From: Snodgrassella alvi | Lineage (GTDB): Bacteria > Pseudomonadota > Gammaproteobacteria > Burkholderiales > Neisseriaceae | Assembly: GCF_002777825.1 (NCBI RefSeq) | Contig: NZ_MEIR01000068.1 | Location: 1 to 64,000 of the forward strand | Reading direction: 5' to 3' | DNA length: 64,000 nucleotides | In this document: piece after piece, positions 47,249 through 58,273 of the stretch | Position numbering within the stretch: position 1 is the stretch's first letter | Layout: each line of letters starts with the position of its first letter | Translations under genes and position numbers: made by a program | Notes under the pieces: model-generated | Databases searched by the model: none | The model's input: only the letters and a program-made list of their open reading frames with translations | What the model was told of the DNA's origin: nothing

Positions 47249-49228
47249 CTAGAAATTAACTTGTGCGCTGATATTATAACGGCGGCCATCCAGAGTACGA
47301 CCATAATCCTTCTGATCAACCCTCTTATCAAAGATGTTATAGATACCACCACTGATAATTACATCTTTCTTCGGTTTGAATACCAGACCTGTATCTACAA
47401 AACCATATGACGGCTTACCAATCGCCATTGAAGTACGGGACAGATAATCTGAAGTTCTGCTACGGAAATTCCATCTCGCCCAACTGGAGAATTTTTCATT
47501 CGCATTCCAGTTTAGCGTCGTATTAAACATATTCTTCGGCATCTCATTCAGCGGCTTGCCACTAAACTGACCACTCTTCTGCTCACTATGCGTATAGGTA
47601 TAGTTGGCAGACCAATCAATTTTGGAGGTAATTTTCCAGCCAAACGTTGCTTCTACACCGCGCAATACCGCCTTGTCCACGTTCTCACGCTGACTGATAA
47701 AATCAAAATACTCATTACGCCATGAGCAGGCATTCGAACCAGCTTTACCTTGGCAGGTACGCACTTCCGTTATCTTGTTTTTAAACTTCGTATAATAAGT
47801 AGTCACCCCAGCAGATAAATTACGATTATTATCCCAGTTAAAGCTAATTTCAACATTATCCGATTTTTCCGGCTTCAGATTGGAATTACCCACAATAATA
47901 CCATTAGAGTAACCACCACCAGTTACCTGCCCCCAGCCATCTGAAGCAGCGCGTAAAGCGGGTGCTTTATAACCACGTGAATATCCACCCTTGACAGTCC
48001 ATTCTTTAGTGGGCGTCCACACACCATAAAGTTTTGGCGTTACCTCAGAACCATAATTCTCATCATGATCCAGTCGCGCTGCGGCAGTCAGAACAAAAGT
48101 TGGCACAATACGCCACTCGTCCTGCCCAAAAATTGCCCACGAATCACGTTCCAAATGATTTAAGCGCCTTCCATTAATGGTAAGCTGATTACCTGAATCA
48201 TTCAGCTCTTCACGCTGCCATCTTCCGCCGACACTCAGCGTATGCTTGTTTAAACGAAACTGAGTCTGGGTATTAAAAATTGTATTTTTCTCATGCATAT
48301 CACGTGAAGGATTATCGTTTTCCTCACGCTGTACATATGACTGCGTATCAATATTATTGTAATAACCGCGATGAGTAACACTATACTGATTGCGATCATA
48401 CAGAGTGTAATCGTCAGTCGGTTTTTTTCCTCTGCGCGGTGCCGTGTCAATAGTTTTGCCTACCTTACCATTGCGATTCTGCAAACTGCGGCTTACTTCA
48501 AAATCAACCGTATTTCTATCGTCCGGAGTCCATGACAGCACAAAATCCCCATCACGCATCCGCTGTTCCTTATATCCACCGATAAATTTATCTTCATCTC
48601 GGTGAGAATATCCCCCACTGGCGCGAATACCTAACCGGTCTTCAATTAATGGACCAGAGACATAAACACTGCTTTGCAGTGTATTGCCACTATTACTGTG
48701 CTGCTGTATTGTTGCATCCGTTTTAATTGAGCCAGTCCAGTCGGCAGCCGTTTTCTTGGTAATAATATTAATTACCCCGCCCATGGCATCAGAACCATAT
48801 AAAGCCGAAGCTGGACCACGAATCACCTCAATACGCTGTATAGTAGAAATTGGTGGCATCCAGCCCTGTTCAATACCGGGACCATCGGAATTAGGACGAA
48901 CGCCTCGCGAATTTACCCGTTTACCATCGATTAGCAGCATCGTATACGCACCGGACATACCTCGAATACTAATATCTTTTGTACTGCCACCACCAGTCAC
49001 CACTACGCCGGGCACGTCCTGCAATGCATCAGTCACATCGTGATATTCTTTCGTTTCCAGTTCCTTGGCATTTATCACGGTAATCGATGCTGCTGCATTT
49101 TTGGCCCGCTGTTTAAACCCAGAAGCAGTCACCACTACATCTTCCAACTCTGCATCTGCGGCATATAACGGGGAAATTAAAGTAGAAAGTAATGCTAGCG
49201 AAAAAGAATGATGAACCAGTTTACGCAT
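47249..49228 (-). CDS. TonB-dependent outer-membrane receptor, FepA/CirA-like siderophore receptor
   Basis: The 659-residue protein has a signal peptide (MRKLVHHSFSLALL..., cleavage near PLYA), a TonB box (DVVVTA), a plug domain (about 30-150, with DVTDALQDVPGVVV and IEVIRGPASALYGSDAMGGVINI) and a 22-strand barrel ending in a terminal Phe. The overall pattern resembles catecholate siderophore or colicin I receptors. The ATG at 49228 follows AGGAG by 11 nt; the longer frame starts at a GTG. A Fur box lies upstream, so expression should be iron-repressed. The substrate cannot be decided from sequence. Confidence 0.92.
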   Translation of the reverse strand: MRKLVHHSFSLALLSTLISPLYAADAELEDVVVTASGFKQRAKNAAASITVINAKELETKEYHDVTDALQDVPGVVVTGGGSTKDISIRGMSGAYTMLLIDGKRVNSRGVRPNSDGPGIEQGWMPPISTIQRIEVIRGPASALYGSDAMGGVINIITKKTAADWTGSIKTDATIQQHSNSGNTLQSSVYVSGPLIEDRLGIRASGGYSHRDEDKFIGGYKEQRMRDGDFVLSWTPDDRNTVDFEVSRSLQNRNGKVGKTIDTAPRRGKKPTDDYTLYDRNQYSVTHRGYYNNIDTQSYVQREENDNPSRDMHEKNTIFNTQTQFRLNKHTLSVGGRWQREELNDSGNQLTINGRRLNHLERDSWAIFGQDEWRIVPTFVLTAAARLDHDENYGSEVTPKLYGVWTPTKEWTVKGGYSRGYKAPALRAASDGWGQVTGGGYSNGIIVGNSNLKPEKSDNVEISFNWDNNRNLSAGVTTYYTKFKNKITEVRTCQGKAGSNACSWRNEYFDFISQRENVDKAVLRGVEATFGWKITSKIDWSANYTYTHSEQKSGQFSGKPLNEMPKNMFNTTLNWNANEKFSSWARWNFRSRTSDYLSRTSMAIGKPSYGFVDTGLVFKPKKDVIISGGIYNIFDKRVDQKDYGRTLDGRRYNISAQVNF

Positions 49229-49300
49229 ATGAAGATACACTCCTGATAATTATTGTTCCAGCAAAAAAATCAAATAAATTATAAAGTTAAAATCAAATTA

Positions 49301-49319
49301 AATGATAATAGTAATCATT
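49301..49319 (-). promoter_or_regulatory. Fur box upstream of the TonB-dependent receptor
   Basis: AATGATAATAGTAATCATT is a near-perfect 9-1-9 palindrome that matches the Fur consensus (GATAATGATAATCATTATC) at most positions. It lies about 75 bp before the receptor start, at a good place for repression. Confidence 0.8.
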
Positions 49320-49511
49320 CCTTAATTTAACATAAATATACAGAAAAAGCATTAAATTTATTGACAAAGCACAAAACAGGAATGCAAATGAAACAGGCAA
49401 AGAAGCCCACTACTCAAACGATTATAAAATAATTGATAAACAGATTAATCAATCAAACTCACCAATAACCAATAGATATACCGTTATTGCTGCCATAAAC
49501 GGTAAACAAAT

Positions 49512-49545
49512 AAAAAATCCCTGAAATTAATTCAGGGATTTTTTT
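49512..49545. terminator. Terminator after tRNA-Ser, bidirectional
   Basis: TCCCTGAA and TTCAGGGA form a stem with a 5-nt loop, flanked by six A and seven T. It lies just after the tRNA-Ser gene on the minus strand. Confidence 0.9.
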
Positions 49546-49550
49546 GAATA

Positions 49551-49643
49551 TGGCGGAGAGTAAGGGATTCGAACCCTTGATACAGGTTTTGCCCGTATAC
49601 TCCCTTAGCAGGGGAGCGCCTTCGACCACTCGGCCAACTCTCC
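49551..49643 (-). tRNA. tRNA-Ser (anticodon GCT)
   Basis: The minus strand reads GGAGAGTTGGCCGAGTGG at the 5' end, with an anticodon stem-loop whose loop is CTGCTAA, a long variable arm typical of tRNA-Ser, the T arm GGGTTCGAATCCC and an encoded CCA. The anticodon GCT reads AGC and AGT. Confidence 0.96.
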
Positions 49644-51398
<1,755 letters not shown>

Positions 51399-51433
51399 TC
51401 CGGTTACAGGTAATATACTAATAGGCAAATGAA

Positions 51434-51754
51434 ATGAAGTGGGTAACCTGGGTACTGCTATTCGCACTGGCGGGTTTACAATACAACTTGTGGATGGGGC
51501 ATGGTGGCTGGCATGACATGTTGAAACTGGAACGCGGCGTCATTGCTCAAAACGCCAGTAATGAAGCCCTGATACAACGCAATCGTGCCCTCACTGCTGA
51601 AGTCAAAGACCTTGCCAACGGGGAAGATGCGATAAACGAAATGGCACGCGACAAATTAGGCTACATACAGAATGGCGAAGTATTTTACCGTTTTGTACCC
51701 TCCGGCACTCTGGCTACAATAACAGATAATTCGGAATCCGCGTCCAACAGATAA
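51434..51754 (+). CDS. ftsB: Cell division protein FtsB
   Basis: FtsB bridges early and late divisome proteins with FtsL and FtsQ. The 106-residue bitopic protein has an N-terminal membrane helix (residues 3-19), a coiled coil (about 28-65) with LIQRNRALTAEVKDL, and the FtsB/DivIC motif EMARDKLGYIQNGEVFY. The eno-ftsB order is common in beta- and gamma-proteobacteria. Confidence 0.93.
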   Translation: MKWVTWVLLFALAGLQYNLWMGHGGWHDMLKLERGVIAQNASNEALIQRNRALTAEVKDLANGEDAINEMARDKLGYIQNGEVFYRFVPSGTLATITDNSESASNR

Positions 51755-51772
51755 TCGATTCTGACACTTCAT

Positions 51773-51815
51773 AAAACCAACAGCTTCCATTACTGAAAGC
51801 TGTTGGTTTTATTTT
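51773..51815 (+). terminator. Terminator after eno-ftsB
   Basis: AACCAACAGCTT and AAGCTGTTGGTT form a perfect 12-bp stem with a 10-nt loop, followed by TTATTTTAT. Confidence 0.88.
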
Positions 51816-52045
51816 ATATCGAAAAACTCCAGTATTATTTATTTCAAATATACAATTGAGACAGACTAATAATATTCAACTTTCCATAGCATGGTTGTAT
51901 CTATGCCACAGCCATTAGCATTTTTATCTTAATATCAGCATATAATCAAAATAATCATAGATAATATAGTTATCCATTAGTATGATATTGCTGAGTATAA
52001 TCAAGCAAACGCAGTAGTAGTGCACCTATCATCAAAGGTAAATAT

Positions 52046-52426
52046 ATGATTTCTATCCATGAACAGAGTTACGGTTTGAGTGTTGTTCTGCACAACGAAT
52101 TTACACTTGGAGACTTTCGTCAACTGCAAGAAGCATTATTAAAAGCCATTGAGCAAGTGCAATTTCCCAATTTGTTGCTTGATATGAGCCAAATGAAAGA
52201 CTTTACAGTTGACATGGCTTTAGAACACCTCAGATTTTTACGCCAGCATGCGCATGATTTTGGCCGTACCGCCATTATCGTAGACGATATCTGGATTCGG
52301 CTTGGTGCGCAATTCGCCAATCTACTAACTTTGCAAAGACCCAAATATTTTAATGACAAACACACAGCACAGAAATGGCTGGAGCAAAATATACAAAATT
52401 CAGGCGTAATCGGCAGCAATAACTAA
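52046..52426 (+). CDS. SpoIIAA-like (STAS-related) protein
   Basis: The 126-residue cytosolic protein fits the SpoIIAA-like family (PF11964 type): alternating strands and helices with LLLDMSQMKDFTVDMALEHLRFL and TAIIVDDIWIRLGAQFA. These small proteins are related to anti-sigma antagonists but lack a known partner here. A good frame and an AAAGG upstream support it. Exact role unknown. Confidence 0.8.
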   Translation: MISIHEQSYGLSVVLHNEFTLGDFRQLQEALLKAIEQVQFPNLLLDMSQMKDFTVDMALEHLRFLRQHAHDFGRTAIIVDDIWIRLGAQFANLLTLQRPKYFNDKHTAQKWLEQNIQNSGVIGSNN

Positions 52427-52519
52427 TCAATTATCATTATTAATATATCAGATATAAACAATACTGAAAGCAAACCAAGTCTGGAACAATACGATTAATT
52501 ACTGAAGAATTCAGATAAA

Positions 52520-53218
52520 TTAAAGCTGCTGTATCCAGCTAGAAATGGTTTCTGCCAGTAATTCTGGTTGCTCTAATGGCAACATATGTCCACTATTCTC
52601 AATTATCTTCAGAGTAGCCTGTGGTATAAACTCCCGCAACTCTTGCGCCTCATCCAAAGAACGCATCTGATCCTGTGCAGCTGCAATAATCAGGGTTGGA
52701 CATGAAATCTTTTGGTCAACTGGTGTTGCTCGGCTTAACAGAGACTGCCTGCTTAATACATCAAACCCCAAACGTTCACTCATGCGCCTAATTCGGGTTA
52801 TCAGTACCTGATTATTTTGATTATCCGGCCGTAAAGTCTGAACAATAGCCTTATGGCCCTGACCACGAAAATGCAGATGTTGCTGAATCTGTAAAGTATT
52901 AAGCTTAGCGTTCCGTTGCTCAGGTGTATCCTCGCGTAATGATGTAGCAATCAATACTAAAGCATTTACTCGCTGCGGATATTTGGCTGCTAGTGCTCGT
53001 GCAACATACCCTCCAAGCGAAAACCCAACCAACACAAAATTTTCTGGCGTACTAGCCGCAATAATATCTGCCATTGCTGCAATACTATCCCCATTTGCCA
53101 AAGAAACACATTTCACAGACTGGGGTGCAGCCTGACTGGATAACATATCATCCCATAACGTTTCATCCAGCATAAAACCAGAAATACACACCCAAGGTAA
53201 TAACTCTTTAGTCATCAT
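52520..53218 (-). CDS. Alpha/beta-fold hydrolase
   Basis: The 232-residue protein has the nucleophile elbow GFSLGGYVA, an acid in IIAAAQDQMRS and a catalytic His in NSGHMLPLEQPE, so the Ser-Asp-His triad is complete. It resembles BioH/MenH-like small hydrolases. Substrate unknown. It starts MMTKELLPWV; either of the first two Met codons could be used. No neighbour suggests a pathway. Confidence 0.85.
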   Translation of the reverse strand: MMTKELLPWVCISGFMLDETLWDDMLSSQAAPQSVKCVSLANGDSIAAMADIIAASTPENFVLVGFSLGGYVARALAAKYPQRVNALVLIATSLREDTPEQRNAKLNTLQIQQHLHFRGQGHKAIVQTLRPDNQNNQVLITRIRRMSERLGFDVLSRQSLLSRATPVDQKISCPTLIIAAAQDQMRSLDEAQELREFIPQATLKIIENSGHMLPLEQPELLAETISSWIQQL

Positions 53219-53590
53219 AATCTCAACACAACCATTAAATAATTAATAATATTTTATATTTCAGCGATAGCAGCATAATATGAACCACCCCACCTTTCTA
53301 CCAATAAAATGATAAATACTGACAAATATATATAAATAAAAAATGTTTCATAGTTAAACTGGCTATTAGATCCAGTTTCCGATAAATTTCAACTAATGCT
53401 GCTTGTATACATACCTAAATTAAAGCTTCCTTTACAAGTAACCCATACACTTTACCTTTGGAATCAACATAAACCTAACTTTTAGTACATCACCCTGCGA
53501 TAGAATCAGTTTAACTGTGTACCCTCACTCCCCAGCTCAATATTAAATAAATTACCATTCAGATTAATGAAGCCTACCTTGCAAAACAAT
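53219..53590. other. AT-rich intergenic region beside the deleted IS
   Basis: These 372 bp have no gene of their own; only the tail of the broken orfB frame runs into their right end (to 53506) by chance read-through. Confidence 0.5.
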
Positions 53591-53760
53591 TTTAAATACC
53601 CCAAAGTTAGTACCGACATAATCACCGAATCATCCAGTAACTTAGGCTGATAATAGTAAGCACAGCCACTTAAACCAACAATAGCGCAGCTCATGGCAAT
53701 AGCAACATAACGATTTTCTTGCAGTTGTACAGCCCAAGCTTTACGTGCTTGAGTAGGCAC
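53591..53760 (-). pseudogene. Truncated transposase OrfB
   Basis: Only the first 50 or so codons of orfB remain (to SVIMSV), after which the deletion junction changes the text and the frame runs out of the IS. The DDE residues are all gone, so the product is not a transposase. Confidence 0.9.
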
Positions 53761-54017
53761 TATAGCTTTTTTATGATTTCCTCCTGAAGCTGAGATTTTA
53801 AACTCAGCTCAGCAAACATCTGCTTAAGCTTACGGTTTTCAGCCTCTAGCTCCTTTAAACGTTTGATATCGGACGTTTCCATACCACCATATTTATCACG
53901 CCATTTATAGAAAGTTGAATTCCCCATACCATATTTACGGCAGAGTTCTTTGACAGGAATACCGGCTTCAACTTCTTTTAAAATAGATACGATTTGATGT
54001 TCAGTTATTTTTTTCAT
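53760..54017 (-). CDS. IS3-family transposase OrfA (in the deleted copy)
   Basis: The 85-residue protein differs from OrfA of the intact copy at only about three positions (M4I, A12V, I31M) and keeps the helix-turn-helix and zipper. Without a working OrfB from the same copy it could act only as a DNA-binding regulator of the intact IS. The AAAAAAG slippery site is still present. Confidence 0.9.
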   Translation of the reverse strand: MKKITEHQIVSILKEVEAGIPVKELCRKYGMGNSTFYKWRDKYGGMETSDIKRLKELEAENRKLKQMFAELSLKSQLQEEIIKKL

Positions 54018-54306
54018 GCTTAAATCCTCAATAGGTTAATAAAGAGAATTTTCTATTTTTATGCTGTACTATTTTAGGGGATAGTTACACTGACTCAATC
54101 AAAATCAAACTACTACCTTTTACATAGTCAAATGAATAAATATTTTTGAGATGGTAACTGCCCCATATCAGCGCAACTGACCTAACGAATCACTGTATCA
54201 GCACCTTTAATTTTTATAAATCGCTAACACAATAACATTGACTTTATACATTTCATATTGCAAAATTAACCTACCATCAATAATATCAATTGCTTTTGAG
54301 GAAACA

Positions 54307-54792
54307 ATGACAAATAAATTTACCTTAACGAGTCCAGAATTTAAAAATGGTGATACCGTTGATTCCTCCTATCAAAGTGACCGTGATAATCAGTCTCCTG
54401 CTCTAATATGGAAAAACGCACCAGCGGAAACCAAAAGTTTTGCGATTTTGTGTCATGACCCTGACGCACCCACTGGCGGCGCTGGATGGTGGCACTGGAT
54501 GGCTATCAACCTGCCCAAAGACTTAACCGAGCTGAAACGAAACGCTGGAGCTGAAAATGGAGAGAATTTACCCGCCGGTTCACGTCAACTGCGTAATGAT
54601 ATTGGAACATTAGGTTATTCCGGTTTCTATCCGCCGGAAGGCACCCCGGCACATCGGTATATTTTTACCATTTATGCCTTAGACACCGACAAAATTGAAT
54701 TGCCTACAGATGTAACTACCAGCTACACAGGATTCGTGGTTAATAGCCATGCCATTGCTCAGGCTTCCATTACAGTTTACTATGGACGCTAA
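54307..54792 (+). CDS. YbhB/YbcL-type phosphatidylethanolamine-binding protein
   Basis: The 161-residue cytosolic protein belongs to the Raf kinase inhibitor-like family. It shows LTSPEFKNGDTV, the ligand-pocket motif CHDPDAPTGGAGWWHW, then GYSGFYPPEGTPAHRYIFTIYAL. The ATG at 54307 follows GAGGAAACA; the frame extends 23 codons upstream without homology. Role in bacteria is unclear. A strong terminator follows. Confidence 0.9.
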   Translation: MTNKFTLTSPEFKNGDTVDSSYQSDRDNQSPALIWKNAPAETKSFAILCHDPDAPTGGAGWWHWMAINLPKDLTELKRNAGAENGENLPAGSRQLRNDIGTLGYSGFYPPEGTPAHRYIFTIYALDTDKIELPTDVTTSYTGFVVNSHAIAQASITVYYGR

Positions 54793-54830
54793 TATGGCAT
54801 TTCAATTTTAGCCATATCTGCAACATAATT

Positions 54831-54868
54831 AAAAAAGAGATTGATCCTAATTGATCAATCTCTTTTTT
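54831..54868. terminator. Bidirectional terminator between PEBP gene and rbfA
   Basis: AAAAAAGAGATTGATC and its exact complement flank a 6-nt loop between convergent genes, giving A and T runs on both strands. Confidence 0.95.
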
Positions 54869-54878
54869 GGTTACAACC

Positions 54879-55250
54879 TTAATCCTCAATTGGTTTTTCT
54901 TTAGCTACCTTGTCAATCAGGTGCGAAATACTCATCCCCCGTTCAAGCGAATCATCATAAACAAATGTCAGCTCAGGTGTGCGGAATAAAGTGATTCGCC
55001 GCGCCAGCTCACTACGCAAATAACCTCTGGCCTGTTCCAATGCCTCTTCAGTAACAGCACGAGCACTATCATCCAATACTGTATAATAAACAGCAGCATA
55101 GCTATAATCACGAGTTACTTCAACTTCATTAATCGTAATAAAACCAGCCCGGGGATCTTTCAGACCAACACGCACCAGTTCGGCCAGTTCACGCATAATC
55201 TGCTCTTTGACACGATCCTGACGTGCATAACCTCGTTGGGGTTTACGCAT
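54879..55250 (-). CDS. rbfA: Ribosome-binding factor A RbfA
   Basis: RbfA helps mature the 30S subunit at low temperature. The 123-residue KH-type protein shows RVKEQIMRELAELV, DPRAGFITINEVEVTRDYSYA and the C-terminal LTFVYDDSLERGMSI. AAGGA lies 7 nt before the ATG at 55250. It ends the rimP-nusA-infB-rbfA operon, 82 bp after infB. Confidence 0.95.
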   Translation of the reverse strand: MRKPQRGYARQDRVKEQIMRELAELVRVGLKDPRAGFITINEVEVTRDYSYAAVYYTVLDDSARAVTEEALEQARGYLRSELARRITLFRTPELTFVYDDSLERGMSISHLIDKVAKEKPIED

Positions 55251-55280
55251 AATCATTCCTTTCTGTGATCAGGCCAATAA

Positions 55281-55292
55281 TTCAGGCAGCCC
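55281..55292 (-). repeat. DNA uptake sequence-like word
   Basis: On the minus strand GGGCTGCCTGAA matches the Simonsiella-type uptake dialect AGGCTGCCTGAA at 11 of 12 positions. It lies in the infB-rbfA gap and pairs loosely with AGGCAG at 55308-55313 to form a hairpin without a T-run. Confidence 0.35.
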
Positions 55293-55332
55293 GAAAAAAC
55301 ATCCAGACTGCCTTGTAACACTTCAAATATGC

Positions 55333-58263
55333 TTAAAGCTTACGGGCAACCTCAACCACTTCAAAAGCCTCTAGCTGATCACCTTCCACAATTTCATTGA
55401 AGTTTTTCAGCATCAAACCACATTCAAAGCCCTGACGTACTTCCTTAACATCGTCTTTAAAGCGTTTTAAGGAAGAGAGCTCACCAGTATGGATAACCAC
55501 ATTATTACGGATTAACCGAACATGAGAATCACGTTTGATTAAACCATCCGTAACCATACAACCAGCAATATTGCCAACCTTAGATACCGTAATCACCTGA
55601 CGGATTTCCACCGTACCAATCACATTTTCTTTCTGCTCCGGTGCCAGCATACCACTTAAAGCTGCTTTTACATCATCGATAGCATCATAGATAATGTTGT
55701 AATAACGGATTTCAATTCCTTCATGTTCAGCCAGCTTACGCGCAGTTGCATCAGCACGAACATTAAAGCCAATGATGACAGCACCAGAAGCAATCGCCAG
55801 ATTAACATCAGATTCGCTTACACCACCTACACCACTGTGCAGTACATCAACACGTACTTCATCAGTAGACAGTTTTCGCAAGCTGCCAGCCAATGCTTCA
55901 TAAGAACCCTGAACATCCGCCTTGATGATAATCGGCAGGCTTTGTGCCTGATTTTCACCCATGTTGTTAAACATGTTTTCCAGTTTAGCTGCTTGCTGTT
56001 TCGCCAACCGCACATCACGATATTTACCCTGACGGAACAGGGCAATCTCACGGGCTTTTTTCTCATCTGCCAGTACAATGAAGTCTTCACCAGCATTAGG
56101 CACATCTGATAGACCCAGAATTTCTACCGGAATAGACGGGCCAGCGGCAGTAATAGTTTTACCATTTTCATCTACCATAGCGCGTACACGACCAAAAGTC
56201 GTACCAGCAAGCACAATGTCACCTTTACGCAGAGTACCACTTTGCACCAGCAAGGTAGCTACCGCACCGCGCCCCTTATCCAAACGTGATTCCACCACAA
56301 TACCTTTAGCAGTCGCATCTACAGGTGCTTTCAGCTCCAGCACATCTGCTTCTAGCAGTACTGCTTCCAGTAATGCATCAATATTCGTACCCTGTTTGGC
56401 TGAAACATCAATAAACTGCACGTCACCACCCCAAGAATCAGGCACTACTTCGTGCGCAGTTAATTCCTGACGAATACGTTCTGGATTGGCACCGTCTTTA
56501 TCAATTTTATTGACGGCCACCACCAACGGCACCTTGGCCGCTTTAGCATGAGCAATTGCTTCGATAGTCTGCGGCATTACCCCATCATCAGCAGCAACCA
56601 CCAGGATAACGATATCAGTAGCCTGAGCACCGCGAGCACGCATAGCAGTAAACGCTTCATGTCCCGGCGTATCCAGGAAAGTAATCACACCACGCTGGGT
56701 TTCAACATGGTAAGCACCAATATGCTGAGTAATACCACCAGCTTCTCCCTGTACCACACGGGCACGGCGAATATAATCCAGCAGAGAAGTTTTACCATGA
56801 TCCACATGTCCCATTACAGTAACTACTGGTGGACGTGGCAAGGCTTCTGCCTCAGTAACCGTTGTGTCTTCATCCAGAAATGCCTCAGGGTCATCAGCTG
56901 CTGCCGCTTTACCAATATGTCCCATCTCCTCCACAACAATCAGGGCTGTTTCCTGATCCAGTGACTGGTTAATGGTAACCATCATACCCATCTTCATCAG
57001 CGTCTTGATAACTTCCGCAGCCTTAACTGCCATTTTGTGTGCCAGTTCAGCAGCAGTAATTGTTTCCGGCACCAGCACTTCGTGTACCACAGGTTCAGTA
57101 GGAGTCTGGAAAGCGTGCTGATTCGGTTCCAGCTTGAGCTGCTTCTTGCCACCTTTTTTACCACCACGTCTGCGGCTGTCTTCTGCATTACCCACATCAG
57201 CTGAACGACGGTTTTTACCACCACGGGCAGATTTTCCTTTCGGCATTTCATCTTCACGCTGACGACGCTGCTCATCTTTCTTGCGCCGTCCGGCTGCTTC
57301 AGCACCGGATTCTGCCGCTTTAGGCGTGCTAGTACTGGTTACCGGCTTCTTCTCACTCGGCTTAGCTGAACGCACTTCGGCAGTTTTCTGCTCACTGGCA
57401 ACCTTACTTTCGTCCTTGGCCTGCTGCTTGGCTGCTTCGCGCCGTGCCTGACGTTCCTGCTTCTGTTTCAGCAACATTTCACGATGCGCGCGCATGGCTT
57501 CGGCACGCCGAGCCTCTTCATCGCGCTGAGCCTGCTCTTCAGGGCTGATAATCGGCTTGGACGCTTCTGCTACCAAGGCAGCCAAATCAATTTTTTTCGC
57601 ATTGCGGTTGCGGTTGCGCTTAGATTTATGTTGCTCATTTTTGTCTGCTGCTTTTTTGTCAGCAGATACTTCGGCTGTTTGCGTAGCTGCTTGAGCCTGT
57701 TGCTGTTTTTCAGTTTGTTGCTGTTTCACTTCCTGTTTTACCACTTCTGTCTGCACAGACTCCACTTTCGTTTTCTGTTCGGTTTTACTGGCCGCAGCCG
57801 CTGCTTTTAAACGTGCGGCCTCAGCTGCTGCTGCGGCCGCAGATTCCTCCCTGCGCCGCGCTTCAGCCTGCTCTGCAGCAGCTTTTTTCGCCTGTTCCTC
57901 AGCTTCAGTATCTACCTTTACCGGTTCTGATTCTGGTTGAGAAGATGTCATTTTTTCTTCTGTTGGTTTGGCTTCCAGTTCTTCAGGCGGCACGGCAATA
58001 CGCCGGCGCCGGCGGGTTTCAACTTCAACACCACCAACCGTACTTTTCTCAGCTGGCTTTTTACGATTCAGCGTGATGGGACCGGCAGACTGACTACCAT
58101 TAGACTGCTTTAAATAAACCAGCAACTGTTTTTTGTCTGCAGCAGTCAATTTATCTGATGCTGCCTGTTTATGTACCCCTGCTTCGGCCAACTGCTCCAG
58201 CAACCTTGTAGTTGATAAATGCAGTTCCAAGGCAAATTGTTCTACAGTTATTTGATTACTCAT
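55333..58263 (-). CDS. infB: Translation initiation factor IF-2
   Basis: IF-2 is the GTPase that places initiator tRNA on the ribosome. The 976-residue protein has the N-terminal IF2N subdomain, a long Lys/Glu/Ala/Gln-rich linker (about 75-385), then IF2N2 and the G domain with [17 protein letters not shown] and NKID. The C-terminal domains II-IV follow, complete to the end. The ATG at 58263 follows GAGGG, which overlaps the nusA stop. The frame extends to 58287 without support. Confidence 0.97.
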   Translation of the reverse strand: MSNQITVEQFALELHLSTTRLLEQLAEAGVHKQAASDKLTAADKKQLLVYLKQSNGSQSAGPITLNRKKPAEKSTVGGVEVETRRRRRIAVPPEELEAKPTEEKMTSSQPESEPVKVDTEAEEQAKKAAAEQAEARRREESAAAAAAEAARLKAAAAASKTEQKTKVESVQTEVVKQEVKQQQTEKQQQAQAATQTAEVSADKKAADKNEQHKSKRNRNRNAKKIDLAALVAEASKPIISPEEQAQRDEEARRAEAMRAHREMLLKQKQERQARREAAKQQAKDESKVASEQKTAEVRSAKPSEKKPVTSTSTPKAAESGAEAAGRRKKDEQRRQREDEMPKGKSARGGKNRRSADVGNAEDSRRRGGKKGGKKQLKLEPNQHAFQTPTEPVVHEVLVPETITAAELAHKMAVKAAEVIKTLMKMGMMVTINQSLDQETALIVVEEMGHIGKAAAADDPEAFLDEDTTVTEAEALPRPPVVTVMGHVDHGKTSLLDYIRRARVVQGEAGGITQHIGAYHVETQRGVITFLDTPGHEAFTAMRARGAQATDIVILVVAADDGVMPQTIEAIAHAKAAKVPLVVAVNKIDKDGANPERIRQELTAHEVVPDSWGGDVQFIDVSAKQGTNIDALLEAVLLEADVLELKAPVDATAKGIVVESRLDKGRGAVATLLVQSGTLRKGDIVLAGTTFGRVRAMVDENGKTITAAGPSIPVEILGLSDVPNAGEDFIVLADEKKAREIALFRQGKYRDVRLAKQQAAKLENMFNNMGENQAQSLPIIIKADVQGSYEALAGSLRKLSTDEVRVDVLHSGVGGVSESDVNLAIASGAVIIGFNVRADATARKLAEHEGIEIRYYNIIYDAIDDVKAALSGMLAPEQKENVIGTVEIRQVITVSKVGNIAGCMVTDGLIKRDSHVRLIRNNVVIHTGELSSLKRFKDDVKEVRQGFECGLMLKNFNEIVEGDQLEAFEVVEVARKL

Positions 58264-58273
58264 TCGCGTACCC

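Larger units (their letters stand above)
53591..54089 (-). mobile_element. Internally deleted copy of the IS407-like element
   Basis: This 499-bp derivative keeps both ends of the IS (its left end is at 54089, its right end at 53591), complete orfA and the first third of orfB. It lacks about 695 bp of orfB relative to the intact copy. The deletion joins two GTACT words (46325-46329 and 47020-47024 in the intact copy). The terminal base pattern at 53591 is TTTAAA rather than TGTAAA, and there is no matching target duplication. It lies in opposite orientation to the intact copy. Confidence 0.9.

Noticed and set aside
55723-57810. Long frames on the plus strand opposite infB
   Set aside because: They are antisense shadows of infB, which has full-length family motifs.
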